Below are positions 42,196 to 50,686 of a stretch of DNA of 64,000 bases, one piece after another (within the stretch, counting starts at the first letter, position 1; the number at the start of each line of letters is the position of its first letter). This DNA comes from an uncultured bacterium. GTDB taxonomy: Bacteria > Planctomycetota > Uabimicrobiia > Uabimicrobiales > JABWCH01. The notes under the pieces were generated by a model. The model saw only the letters and a program-made list of their open reading frames with translations. It was not told the DNA's origin and searched no databases. Made by a program: the position numbers and the translations under genes. The DNA is taken from NCBI GenBank assembly GCA_938003875.1, contig CALKWO010000134.1, positions 1 to 64,000 on the forward strand, given 5' to 3'.

Positions 42196-43419
42196 ATGGA
42201 AAAATTGATGAAAGCTCATGGAAATTGGGTTGAAAAAGATCGTTTTTGGGATCGGGAGCCAGAAATCAGGCTTTTCACACAGCTTCTTGACGAAGGCGCA
42301 CACATTCTTTTGACAGCGCAGCGCAGAATGGGCAAAACCAGTCTGATGCGGGAAGTCGGAAGGCGCATCCAAGAGCGATATTTGTGCATTTTTGTAGATT
42401 TAGAGAAATGTGAAGGCTCTCCTGATGCTGTGGCAGAATTGAGTACAGCCACAATTCCCTATGCTAACCTGTGGGAAAAAACCAAAAACTTGTTCAGCAA
42501 CATTTTTGGTAGAGTGGAGGCTATAGACATTAAAGATATTGCTATAAAGCTCAGGAGTGGTATCACTGCAGGAGATTGGAAGTCAAAAGGCGACCAATTG
42601 CTTGCCATGATTGCCGATTATGGGAAACCAATTGTGATTTTTATGGACGAAGTTCCTATTCTCGTTAATCGTCTGCTGAAAGGTAGCGATTACAAAATTA
42701 CAGAAGATAGGCGCAGGGAAGCGGATATGTTCATGTCATGGCTAAGAGATAACGCACTCCGCCACAAGGATAAAATCCGCTTTGTCATCACAGGGTCTAT
42801 TGGCTTGGAACCAGTCCTGCATCAGGCCAACCTGAGTTCTACCCTTGCTGGTTTTAAGCCTTTTGATTTAAAACCCTGGAGTGAGGATATTGCTGCAAGT
42901 TGCATTCAGGCCCTTGCTAACCAATACCAGATAGTCTTTCAGCCAGGAGTTTGCGATGCGATGGTCAAGAAGCTAGGTTGTTGCATACCACACCATGTCC
43001 AAATGTTTTTTGACCATATCCATGATGAATCCAGACTACGAAACATTTCCGAAATTTCTTTTGAGTTTGTGAACGATGTTTACGAAAAAAACATGTTCAG
43101 TTCTCGTGGACATGCAGAACTGAGCCATTTTGAAGAACGCCTTAAGACAGTTCTGGGAGAGGAGTACTTTCCTCTGGCAATAGATTTGCTTACCGAGGCT
43201 GCTGTTAATGGATTTCTATCGCCCGAAGTGGCAACCATGATATCCAAAAGGTATTCTTTTGGTAGCGACCATGTACTACGGGAAATTATAGGAATCCTGG
43301 AGCATGATGGCTATTTCCTCCAAAAGGAAAGATACTATAGATTCGTTTCTAATCTTTTGAAAGACTGGTGGAAAGCGCGGTTTGCATTTACATATCGCCC
43401 TGCCAAAACAAAACGGTAA
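42196..43419 (+). CDS. Orc/STAND-type ATPase
   Basis: The 407-residue P-loop ATPase has FWDREPEIRLF (the region that precedes the P-loop in this class), Walker A AQRRMGKTS near 41-49, Walker B IVIFMDEVP near 147-155, a sensor-like FVITGSIGLEP, and a C-terminal winged-helix-like part (about 310-395). There is no sensor-repeat or effector domain. GGAGG precedes the ATG. The next ATPase gene starts 7 bp after its stop, so the two are a translationally linked pair. Cytoplasmic; likely a switch protein. Confidence 0.85.
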   Translation: MEKLMKAHGNWVEKDRFWDREPEIRLFTQLLDEGAHILLTAQRRMGKTSLMREVGRRIQERYLCIFVDLEKCEGSPDAVAELSTATIPYANLWEKTKNLFSNIFGRVEAIDIKDIAIKLRSGITAGDWKSKGDQLLAMIADYGKPIVIFMDEVPILVNRLLKGSDYKITEDRRREADMFMSWLRDNALRHKDKIRFVITGSIGLEPVLHQANLSSTLAGFKPFDLKPWSEDIAASCIQALANQYQIVFQPGVCDAMVKKLGCCIPHHVQMFFDHIHDESRLRNISEISFEFVNDVYEKNMFSSRGHAELSHFEERLKTVLGEEYFPLAIDLLTEAAVNGFLSPEVATMISKRYSFGSDHVLREIIGILEHDGYFLQKERYYRFVSNLLKDWWKARFAFTYRPAKTKR

Positions 43420-43426
43420 ATAAACT

Positions 43427-45592
43427 ATGTCTGTATGTACAAAAAAATACAATCCTGGCTTTTGTAGTGACGAAGAGCTGATCCAATCTTTTGTCGTGAG
43501 AGATATTTATCTTAAGCTCATTTTAGAAACTCTGGAAGAGAATACCTCCCGCAGCAACCAGCATCTTCTTGTAATAGGTTCGCGCGGGATGGGAAAGACC
43601 ACCCTGGTACTTCGGGTCGCAGCCGAAATCAGGACAAAAGAGGAATTTTCCCCAAAATGGTATCCTGTTTTGTTTGGGGAAGAAAGCTACGAAGTCTGTT
43701 CTGCAGGCCAGTTCTGGCTGGAAGCACTATTTCATCTCTATCAACAAACAAAAGAGCAAAGATGGCTGGATACTTACAACGATCTGAAGCGCAATGAAAA
43801 AGATGAAAAACGCCTGTATGAGCGCGCTCTGGCACAACTGATGGATTTCAGCGATAGCATTGGCAAACGTCTTCTTCTTGTCGTTGAAAATCTCAATATG
43901 ATTCTGGGAGAGCAGATCAGCCAGGAAGACGGATGGTCTCTTCGCCACACTTTGCTCCAGGAACCTCGTGTGATGATTCTGGCTACAGCTACCTCTCGTT
44001 TTGAAGAGATCGGAAACATCCATCATGCGTGGTATGAGCTTTTCAAGATACAGGAACTCAAACCCCTCAACAATGCCGAATGCATTCGGATGTGGGAGAG
44101 CATTGCCAGGAAAGAGATCGCGAGCTATCGCATCCGTCCGATCCAGATTCTCACAGGGGGAAATCCACGGCTTTTAGCCATCCTTTGCAGCTTTGCTGCC
44201 AAAATGTCTTTCCAAGAGCTTATGGAAAGTCTGACCGACTTGGTAGACAGCCATACGGAATATTTCAAGAGCCATCTGGACAGCCTGCCTCCTCTCGAAC
44301 GAAAAGTATTCATAACGCTCCTGGAAAAATGGGATCCAGTGACAGCACGCGAAATCTCCCAGGATTCACGCATTGACATCAACAAGGCTAGTGCCCTACT
44401 CCAACGCCTGGTGAGCAAAGGAGCAGTAGAAATCATGGATAAATCCGGCAGCAAAAATTGGTACCAGGCCACAGAACGCCTGTACAACATCTACTATCTG
44501 ATGCGCAGATGTGGCCAGCCTTCCAGCCGTGTCTACGCCATCGTACAATTCATGGTGAATTTCTACGAGGGAGAAGAGCTGATACAGATCACCAGCACGC
44601 TGGCCAGCCAATGCGCTAATCTTCCGTCCCAGATCAAAAAAGACCTGTACCAGGCCTATTTAAACATCCTGGAAAACAAGCCAGATTTAAAGCAGGCTAT
44701 CATAAAACAAACACCGTCAGTATTCTTCTGCTCCCCTGATGCTCCTTCTTCTATCAAAGAGCTTGGGAATCAACGGGTACAACAACTAGAAGAGGAAGCA
44801 AAACGTCTAGAAGAAGAAATAGATCGTTCTGATGTTCTTATTGATAGCCTTTCGTTAGTGAACGACATCCTATTGCATCAAAAGGAAGAAAAGTATGAAG
44901 CGGTGGAACAGCATTTACGCACAATCATTGAACTTTATCCTGACTTTGCTGATGCTTGGTGGGTATTAGGCTATGTTTTGTACAAAGTTAAGAAAACCGA
45001 AGAAGCGGAACATTCTGTTCTCAAGGCAATCCAACTCAATTGCAAGAAGGTTGTTCCCTGGCTAATTTTAATAGAACTCAGGCTTCTACAAAAAAAAGAT
45101 ACAGATGCTGCATTAAAAACAGCAGAGCAATATCTGGAGCAGGAAAAAAGGTCTGGCGAAAGCTTGAATCGTATGGCACAGGCACTTTGGAAGCATGGAG
45201 TATCCAATTTTCTGGAACAGGCCGAATCCTGGGCACAGGAAGCTGTGCAAAAAAAGCCTTGTTCAGATTTTCAGTATACGCTTGCCTGTATTTTGGCAAC
45301 CAGGGGAAAATGGAAGGAAGCCTGGGAGAGTGCGGATCGCTTTCTTGGAGATTTCAATTTTTTGGAAAAATTTTCTCAGGATACGATAGAATTTTTTATT
45401 TCGGCCTGCAGCAGGGGACAGGAGAAAGAAGCTCTTGGTATCCTTGAAAAATCAACGGCGGCACAGGCTTTGGAGCCTCTTGTAGTTGCCTTGAAAATTT
45501 GCAATGGCGAAACGGTGCGCGTTGCTCAGGAAATTTATGAGGTTGCCACAGATATTGTAGCCACAATTGAAAATCGCAGGAAGTCATTATAA
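43427..45592 (+). CDS. ATPase with winged helix and TPR-like tail
   Basis: The 721-residue protein begins with a P-loop domain: Walker A GSRGMGKTT near 51-59. The Walker B strand reads RLLLVVENLN, with no DE pair, so hydrolysis may be reduced. A winged helix lies near 290-350 (ARE-ISQDSRIDINKASALLQRLVSKG). A charged helix (about 450-480) leads to TPR-like repeats (about 490-700). The last ~100 residues are duplicated in the pseudogene at 30052-30354. It follows the first ATPase by 7 bp. The TPR part probably binds a partner, perhaps from the neighbouring operon. Confidence 0.85.
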   Translation: MSVCTKKYNPGFCSDEELIQSFVVRDIYLKLILETLEENTSRSNQHLLVIGSRGMGKTTLVLRVAAEIRTKEEFSPKWYPVLFGEESYEVCSAGQFWLEALFHLYQQTKEQRWLDTYNDLKRNEKDEKRLYERALAQLMDFSDSIGKRLLLVVENLNMILGEQISQEDGWSLRHTLLQEPRVMILATATSRFEEIGNIHHAWYELFKIQELKPLNNAECIRMWESIARKEIASYRIRPIQILTGGNPRLLAILCSFAAKMSFQELMESLTDLVDSHTEYFKSHLDSLPPLERKVFITLLEKWDPVTAREISQDSRIDINKASALLQRLVSKGAVEIMDKSGSKNWYQATERLYNIYYLMRRCGQPSSRVYAIVQFMVNFYEGEELIQITSTLASQCANLPSQIKKDLYQAYLNILENKPDLKQAIIKQTPSVFFCSPDAPSSIKELGNQRVQQLEEEAKRLEEEIDRSDVLIDSLSLVNDILLHQKEEKYEAVEQHLRTIIELYPDFADAWWVLGYVLYKVKKTEEAEHSVLKAIQLNCKKVVPWLILIELRLLQKKDTDAALKTAEQYLEQEKRSGESLNRMAQALWKHGVSNFLEQAESWAQEAVQKKPCSDFQYTLACILATRGKWKEAWESADRFLGDFNFLEKFSQDTIEFFISACSRGQEKEALGILEKSTAAQALEPLVVALKICNGETVRVAQEIYEVATDIVATIENRRKSL

Positions 45593-45616
45593 TAAATTCA
45601 TTCAGCCCATTTATGT

Positions 45617-45665
45617 ACCAAAGACAAACTTATGGCTGAGAAGCGTGAGGCAAAGGCAGGTAAGG
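45617..45665 (-). pseudogene. Short remnant resembling the 3' end of eboC
   Basis: On the minus strand the last ~17 codons read LTCLCLTLLSHKFVFGT and stop, compared with ACFSLTIASHRFVSGT at the end of the intact gene at 46880. The DNA (TATGTaCCAaAGACAAA...) matches over ~49 bp with about a quarter mismatches. Nothing upstream matches. Confidence 0.45.
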
Positions 45666-45692
45666 CAAATGAAAAAAATAAATATCATAGTT

Positions 45693-45727
45693 TTCCCGTG
45701 TCCAAGATATAAGCTTGTACACGGGAT
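45693..45727. other. Hairpin downstream of the ATPase pair
   Basis: CCCGTGT...ACACGGG with an inner CAAG/CTTG step forms a stem about 100 bp after the ATPase-TPR stop. There is no T-tract on the plus side, so it is only a possible transcript end. Confidence 0.45.
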
Positions 45728-45810
45728 ATGGCATGGAATAGCAATCGAATATAAAGGTGAGAAAATTAGAATTTCTTCGTGTTTTACTCCATTGCCTTCG
45801 TGGTAAATTT

Positions 45811-46560
45811 TTATCTTCGTTTCATCCAGAAAAAAAAGCCAAGGCATAGCAATAAACAAGATGCGGGTTCAGGAACAGAGTTGCTTAGAAGGCCTGTGAT
45901 TTCTGTAGAGCTTAGTGCATGGTTGTAAATTTTAATTTCGTCCAATGTACCCTGGAATCTTGTAAAATCGTAATTAGAGTTAATTCCAATAGATAGAAAA
46001 GCATTAGAAATGTTGATTCCATTAGCATCAGAATAAGCTGTACTGGCAACTAAATTGCCATCTTGATAATTTCTGATCGTTGTTCCATCCCATGTAGTGG
46101 TCAATAGAGTCCATGTATTGGCAACTACATTACCACTGCTACGATAGTTGGCATCCCAGCCTGACCCGGCATTCGATAAAAGTGTACCAAAACCATTATA
46201 AAAAACACCAAACCAATAAGATAGATTGCTGCCATACTCTTTTGCCAGAATGGGTGCGTCTCGATTAGGATTGCTAGAATTGACCCAGGCACTGAAAGAA
46301 ATAGCATTTGTGATTTCAATGCTGGAACTCGTAAGAATTTTTACATAAGCGGCTGTGTTGCCATCAAAATAAAGACCACTTCCCCATTTACCAGTAGACC
46401 AGGTATTGGCCTGGGCTCTCTCCAAAGTACCATTGTTATTATAGCCAGATTTATCTGCTATAGCTGTTCCGCTACCTTCTTCAAAATCCCAATAGCCAAC
46501 AAGGGCAGCTTGCAAACAGGCTGTAGTTAAGAGGAATAAAAGAAAAATTAAAGCTTTCAT
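45811..46560 (-). CDS. LamG-domain PEP-CTERM surface protein
   Basis: The 249-residue protein has a signal peptide (MKALIFLLFLLTTACLQAA) and a LamG/concanavalin-like domain through residue ~220 (GYWDFEEGSGTAIADKSG..., SFSAWVNSS, FQGTLDEIKIYNHALSSTEI). It ends VPEPASCLLLCLGFFFWMKRR, a standard PEP-CTERM tail. It is likely exported and sorted by an exosortase encoded elsewhere; LamG domains commonly bind glycans. A GGAG-type site precedes the ATG. Confidence 0.93.
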   Translation of the reverse strand: MKALIFLLFLLTTACLQAALVGYWDFEEGSGTAIADKSGYNNNGTLERAQANTWSTGKWGSGLYFDGNTAAYVKILTSSSIEITNAISFSAWVNSSNPNRDAPILAKEYGSNLSYWFGVFYNGFGTLLSNAGSGWDANYRSSGNVVANTWTLLTTTWDGTTIRNYQDGNLVASTAYSDANGINISNAFLSIGINSNYDFTRFQGTLDEIKIYNHALSSTEITGLLSNSVPEPASCLLLCLGFFFWMKRR

Positions 46561-46879
46561 TGCTTTGCTCCTTAAAAAGGGAAAAAATCTATTCTAATGT
46601 TTTGCATGTTCATAGTATAGCTAAGGTAGCATCGATTCAAAATTATATATGGTTCGATTGATAGTTACACGATAACACAAAAAAAGATTAGTTTATTCTC
46701 CATTTTTTTGAATTTTTTTCTACTATTTTTTTGAAATTTTTTTAAAAATCGAGAATATTTATGAAAGCCCTCTTTCTTCAATCTGTGTAATCTATATAAT
46801 CTGTGGATTTTTTATATTTTGGGAGTCCATTTTGTTTTTTGGTCCGATTTTATTGATTTTGAGACAATGCTGCTTTCTA
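46561..46879. other. Spacer between LamG gene and eboC
   Basis: The 319-bp AT-rich spacer holds a weak minus-strand promoter candidate (TTTTGA-17-TATACT at 46642-46614) for the LamG gene and an ATCTGTGTAATC/ATCTGTGG repeat (46779-46808). I see no gene. Confidence 0.5.
46779..46808 (+). repeat. ATCTGTGTAATC-type dispersed repeat
   Basis: CAATCTGTGTAATC then TATATAATCTGTGG belongs to the same class as 49062-49125 and the end of the first 200 bp. These short repeats are common in many unrelated bacteria and have no known function. Confidence 0.55.
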
Positions 46880-47794
46880 TTATGTCCCAGAGACAAATCT
46901 GTGGCTGGCAATCGTGAGAGAAAAGCAGGCTATTGCTAGCAGGGCGGAAATATTTGCTCCAAGTGTGTGTAGCAAAAGGGCATCCCAAAGGCTTATCCCT
47001 GCAATCATGCAGTCAATATAGAAGGCTATTTTGCCTTGTCTTCTTATGATTCCCTGGCTACAATATAGGGTATATCCCAGGAAGATAAGGCAAAATAGAA
47101 TAGATGGGGAAAGCATAGGTAGGGAAAGAAGGATATAAATTGGTGGAAGGAATAGGAAAAAGAGGGGCCATCTGTATAGAATTCGGGAGCATGTTTCCTG
47201 GCGGGCGAGATAGCTGATTCCCAGGATATAGCTGGCTAGCATCAGGGCGGGGAAACAGATAGAATCGGAAGCTTTGCCTTGTAACATGGAGGCAGAGACG
47301 GGGTATATCATGAAGCGACAGAATGCCATCAGCACAGGACTATAGATATTTTTTTTATGGAAGCGGTTGTATAAAAATATGCTTGCACTCAGGGCTGCGA
47401 TATAGAAAAAAAAGGCATAGGAGAAAGTGCCATAGAGCATATTTCCGCATATTGAGAGGAGATTGGCAAAAAAGAGCATACCCCATCCAGCTATAAACGC
47501 GGTTTCTTGTGCTATGATGCCTTGTGGTATAGGGCGTTCGGGGCGGTTTTGTTCATCCCAGTTTTTATCGAAAGCATCGTTGAGGAACATACCTGCTATA
47601 TAATAGCAAGACAGAGCAGACAGGCAAAGAAAGTATAGGGGATAGCTCTCGCAAGTTCCAGCGAAGACGATTCCTATAAGGCAGTTGCTCCAGACCGTGG
47701 GAAGGTTGGAAAAACGGCTCATCTTGAGGAAGGCAATCAGTCTGTCTTTTGGAGAAAATTTTTTTTCTTTCACAGGATTTTTTCCTTTGCCCAT
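46880..47794 (-). CDS. eboC: UbiA-family prenyltransferase, EboC-like
   Basis: The 304-residue membrane protein has about eight helices and the first prenyltransferase motif NDAFDKNWDEQNRPERPIPQG (about 72-92), which binds prenyl diphosphate through magnesium. The second Asp-rich motif is weak. It overlaps by 25 bp the preceding gene, which looks like EboE; UbiA-like EboC and the TIM-barrel EboE occur together in ebo clusters of cyanobacteria, planctomycetes and other phyla. Those clusters are linked to trafficking of a metabolite to the periplasm. The other ebo genes are not here. Assignment rests on family plus context. Confidence 0.75.
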   Translation of the reverse strand: MGKGKNPVKEKKFSPKDRLIAFLKMSRFSNLPTVWSNCLIGIVFAGTCESYPLYFLCLSALSCYYIAGMFLNDAFDKNWDEQNRPERPIPQGIIAQETAFIAGWGMLFFANLLSICGNMLYGTFSYAFFFYIAALSASIFLYNRFHKKNIYSPVLMAFCRFMIYPVSASMLQGKASDSICFPALMLASYILGISYLARQETCSRILYRWPLFFLFLPPIYILLSLPMLSPSILFCLIFLGYTLYCSQGIIRRQGKIAFYIDCMIAGISLWDALLLHTLGANISALLAIACFSLTIASHRFVSGT

Positions 47795-48975
47795 TGGAGT
47801 TCTTTTGCAATGGCATTTACCATATCGCTCTCGCGGAATCGATCAGGAAGGACTTCCCATGTATAGGTTTCTACTTCGAAATGATGACAGACAGGGCTTT
47901 TTTTGCATAGAGGGAGCAGTTCCAGGATGTGTTCCTGGGTTGTTTTTATATCCCCTAAATTTTGCAGAAAAATGGGAACATGGAAGTGGATACGCCATTC
48001 CAGCAGAGGATTGTCCAAGCGTTTCTGTAGACTTTGTAGTGCCAGGGGAAGGTCGGGGAAAAAGGCGAGGGATTCTCCTTGCTTTTCTATAACCTGGTGG
48101 AGGTATCTGCTTTCTATGAAAGGAGACAAGACATGCTGAACCTTGTTATCTTTAGCATAAAACTGCATTTTCAAAGCAGAGCTAATCTGGATTTTAGAAA
48201 CGAATACCCCTGCTTTTTGCAACAGAGAAAGGGCTTCTGATGGCTTTTCATGGAAGATCGCAATATGGCAGGTATCATAGCAGATGCCCAGGTGCCTTCT
48301 GACTATCTCCTGGCAAGAGGAGATGCCTGATATTTTTTTAAGATGATCCATGTTCTTTTGGGAAAGCAATTCTTTTTGAAAGAAATCAGCAGTCTGGGAC
48401 GCTGTTTCTAAGATGCACCCTGGTTCAGGCTCCAGGGCAAGGCTGACGATTTTTCCTGTTTCCTGGTATAGACGATCCAGGTATGCAGCCTGTTCTAAAA
48501 GCAGGCATACAGCCTTTTGCATGTCGTCTTGGGTTCTAAAGTTTTCTTTCCAGCCAACAGGTACAGTGCTGATGCTTCCTGGGCTATTTTCGGGAATGAG
48601 TTTGCAGAGCAGACGGGCTAAAATGCTTGTATAATCGAGCCTTCTTGTATCTCTCCAATCAGGAGAATATACAGTTTCCTTGACGCTGCCTTTATGAAAA
48701 TTATCGTATATAAAACCATTGATCGTAAAAACGTAAAGATCGTATTCCTGGCAAAGTGCCTGGAGCTTTTGTATTTTGTCCTGAGTTTCGAATTCTCTGG
48801 CAGCTTGAAAAGAAAGCCTCAGCCCTATCCCAAAGGCCTGGTGAGGCGATAGAATTTTTTTTACAGGAATGACATAACCCAGGATATTCTGTATGACTTC
48901 CTCTGCTGTTTCTCCTGGGTGTACATTCATAGAATAGGTCAGATGAACCTGCTGGTTTTGACACAATATTTTCAT
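47770..48975 (-). CDS. eboE: TIM-barrel metabolite traffic protein, EboE-like
   Basis: The 401-residue protein has the EboE opening (HLTYSMNVHPGETAEEVIQNI, then LSPHQAFGIGLRLS) and the xylose-isomerase-like TIM-barrel pattern with a possible metal site (SLALEPEPGC; GICYDTCHIAI). I use the ATG at 48975; twelve codons upstream are hydrophobic and unlike the family, although no strong ribosome site supports either start. It overlaps the UbiA-like gene. Function in the family is known only as part of the ebo cluster. Confidence 0.75.
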   Translation of the reverse strand: MKILCQNQQVHLTYSMNVHPGETAEEVIQNILGYVIPVKKILSPHQAFGIGLRLSFQAAREFETQDKIQKLQALCQEYDLYVFTINGFIYDNFHKGSVKETVYSPDWRDTRRLDYTSILARLLCKLIPENSPGSISTVPVGWKENFRTQDDMQKAVCLLLEQAAYLDRLYQETGKIVSLALEPEPGCILETASQTADFFQKELLSQKNMDHLKKISGISSCQEIVRRHLGICYDTCHIAIFHEKPSEALSLLQKAGVFVSKIQISSALKMQFYAKDNKVQHVLSPFIESRYLHQVIEKQGESLAFFPDLPLALQSLQKRLDNPLLEWRIHFHVPIFLQNLGDIKTTQEHILELLPLCKKSPVCHHFEVETYTWEVLPDRFRESDMVNAIAKELQWAKEKIL

Positions 48976-49061
48976 AATTTTGAACAGATATAGTATTTTA
49001 AGTAGTATCATCAGGCTGGATAAAGAAACGATAAAATTGAAAAAATTATTACAAAAAATTA

Positions 49062-49125
49062 TTTGTGTTCATCTGTGTTTATCCGTGGTTCAAAAGCTAA
49101 AAACTCTCTGTGTTCTCTGTGGTTA
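49062..49125 (+). repeat. TCATCTGTG / TCTCTGTGG dispersed repeats
   Basis: TTGTGTTCATCTGTGTTTATC then CGTGGTT, followed by CTCTGTGTTCTCTGTGG, are two related repeat types. They lie just beyond the 3' end of the choice-of-anchor-D gene, where they cannot code. Confidence 0.6.
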
Positions 49126-49128
49126 ATT

Positions 49129-50460
49129 CTATTTTTTAGTAGAAGATTTCAAGCGAAAAATTCCCCAAAATATAGCTGCTATGCTCAATACGATGAATGA
49201 AGAAGGTTCAGGGACAAGATAGGCTTGCAACTGATAGGTATAGACATTCCCTGCTGTCCCTATAGGAGCATTTTCATCTGTGACGATAGTCAATGTCGCA
49301 TACCTCATGCCAACAAGATGATCGAAATTGTTGACTCGAAGGAGCAGGCTTGCCAGATTATTTTTGGAAAGTATGGTTCCTGGTGTAAAATTTTCCAGCG
49401 AAAAATAGGACTGGTCTGGGCCAGATATGGTAGCACTGAGCAAAGTCAGATTGGTCAGATCTCCGAGGTCTGCATCTTGTGTAGTGTTTTGTATTGTCAA
49501 AGATCTGGTTAAGCTCTGGTCTTTATCTACTGTTCCAAAATCGATTGCGCTGCCAGGAGAAATAGAGCTGGAATAGACAGGGCTTACTCCTGTTCCATTC
49601 AAAGAAGCACTGGTCTGGCCAATGTTACTGGAAATGGTAACGTTCGTACTATCGGCTCCTCTGGAAGAAGGAGTATATTGGAAGGTTCTGGATGTGCTTT
49701 GGCCGCTGCCCAAAGAAAAATTTTGGGTTCCTGTAGTTGGAGAAAAATCCCCACTAGCGGCGGAGATATTCCCTGTTAATGTACTGCCAGAAGCTCCAGT
49801 ATTGGTAACACTGATGCTACTAGAGGCAGTGGTGCCAACGCGCACATTCCCAAAGCTAGCATTGGTTACAGAAACAGCAGGATCTGTAACTACATTCACT
49901 GTAGTCAAAGACACAGAAGTCTGGGTGTAAGAGTAGTTTACTTTTTCAATATGCGTCAGCCCTGTATTGTTTCTTGAGCTGATGTTAGTAGAATAGCTAT
50001 AGGAATTTGTACCCCATATATCAATAAAATAGGGTATCCTGCTTTCTACGGAGCCTGCCCAGATCTTGATTTTATTTACGTCTTTTATACTGCCCAGGTC
50101 TACTGCGAATCTTGCCCAATGCCCTGCATTAGCACTAGAAGAGCATATAAAAATCGCAGTACTACTGGCACCAGTGCTGTTGTTGACATAGTAAGTATCT
50201 CCATCGTTTAGCTGAGTTTTTCCCCAAATGCTACTATTCCAATAGCTTGGAGCACCACCAGTTGTAGTTTCATAAACACTAGGCAAACTATACGATAAAA
50301 CAGTATTCGAGCTATTGAGGATTTGGAGCTCGGTTAACGTGGCACCATTGCCAGCATAATGGTCATAGACTTCAAATACCAGGTATTGAAAATTGGCTCC
50401 ATATAGCAATGCACTACAAAATATTACTGCAAATAAAAATATTATAAGTTTTTTTTGCAT
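49129..50460 (-). CDS. Choice-of-anchor-D PEP-CTERM surface protein
   Basis: The 443-residue protein has a signal peptide (LIIFLFAVIFCSALLYG) and an N-terminal discoidin-like beta-domain (about 25-185; GHWARFAVDLGSIKDVNKIKIW). Two choice-of-anchor-D Ig-like units follow (NASFGNVRVGTTASSSISVTNTG near 205; IDFGTVDKDQSLTRSLTIQN near 310). The tail VPEPSSFIVLSIAAIFWGIFRLKSSTKK is a PEP-CTERM signal. The region from ~200 onward is nearly the same as in the protein at 17741-19099, while the N-terminal domains differ. Probably exported and surface-anchored. Confidence 0.9.
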   Translation of the reverse strand: MQKKLIIFLFAVIFCSALLYGANFQYLVFEVYDHYAGNGATLTELQILNSSNTVLSYSLPSVYETTTGGAPSYWNSSIWGKTQLNDGDTYYVNNSTGASSTAIFICSSSANAGHWARFAVDLGSIKDVNKIKIWAGSVESRIPYFIDIWGTNSYSYSTNISSRNNTGLTHIEKVNYSYTQTSVSLTTVNVVTDPAVSVTNASFGNVRVGTTASSSISVTNTGASGSTLTGNISAASGDFSPTTGTQNFSLGSGQSTSRTFQYTPSSRGADSTNVTISSNIGQTSASLNGTGVSPVYSSSISPGSAIDFGTVDKDQSLTRSLTIQNTTQDADLGDLTNLTLLSATISGPDQSYFSLENFTPGTILSKNNLASLLLRVNNFDHLVGMRYATLTIVTDENAPIGTAGNVYTYQLQAYLVPEPSSFIVLSIAAIFWGIFRLKSSTKK

Positions 50461-50686
50461 TTTTTACCTCCTATTAGGATATTATTTCTGTCTTCCAAAA
50501 TTTCCTTTTTCTAAAAAAATTATAACTGGCAAAAAAAATATTGCAATGAAAAAACACTTTCTTTGTCCTTTTTCCACTTTTAAGCAAACTTTTTTCTGGT
50601 AAAATTCTTTTACATCAGTTATTCTTTCCATTATCTGCTCTTCATTGCTTACACTATTTCACAATAAGTTATAAGGAATAAAAGAT

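Noticed and set aside
45669..45806. Possible small plus-strand gene (MKKINIIVFPCPRYK...)
   Set aside because: It spans a hairpin, has no family resemblance and only a weak ribosome site.
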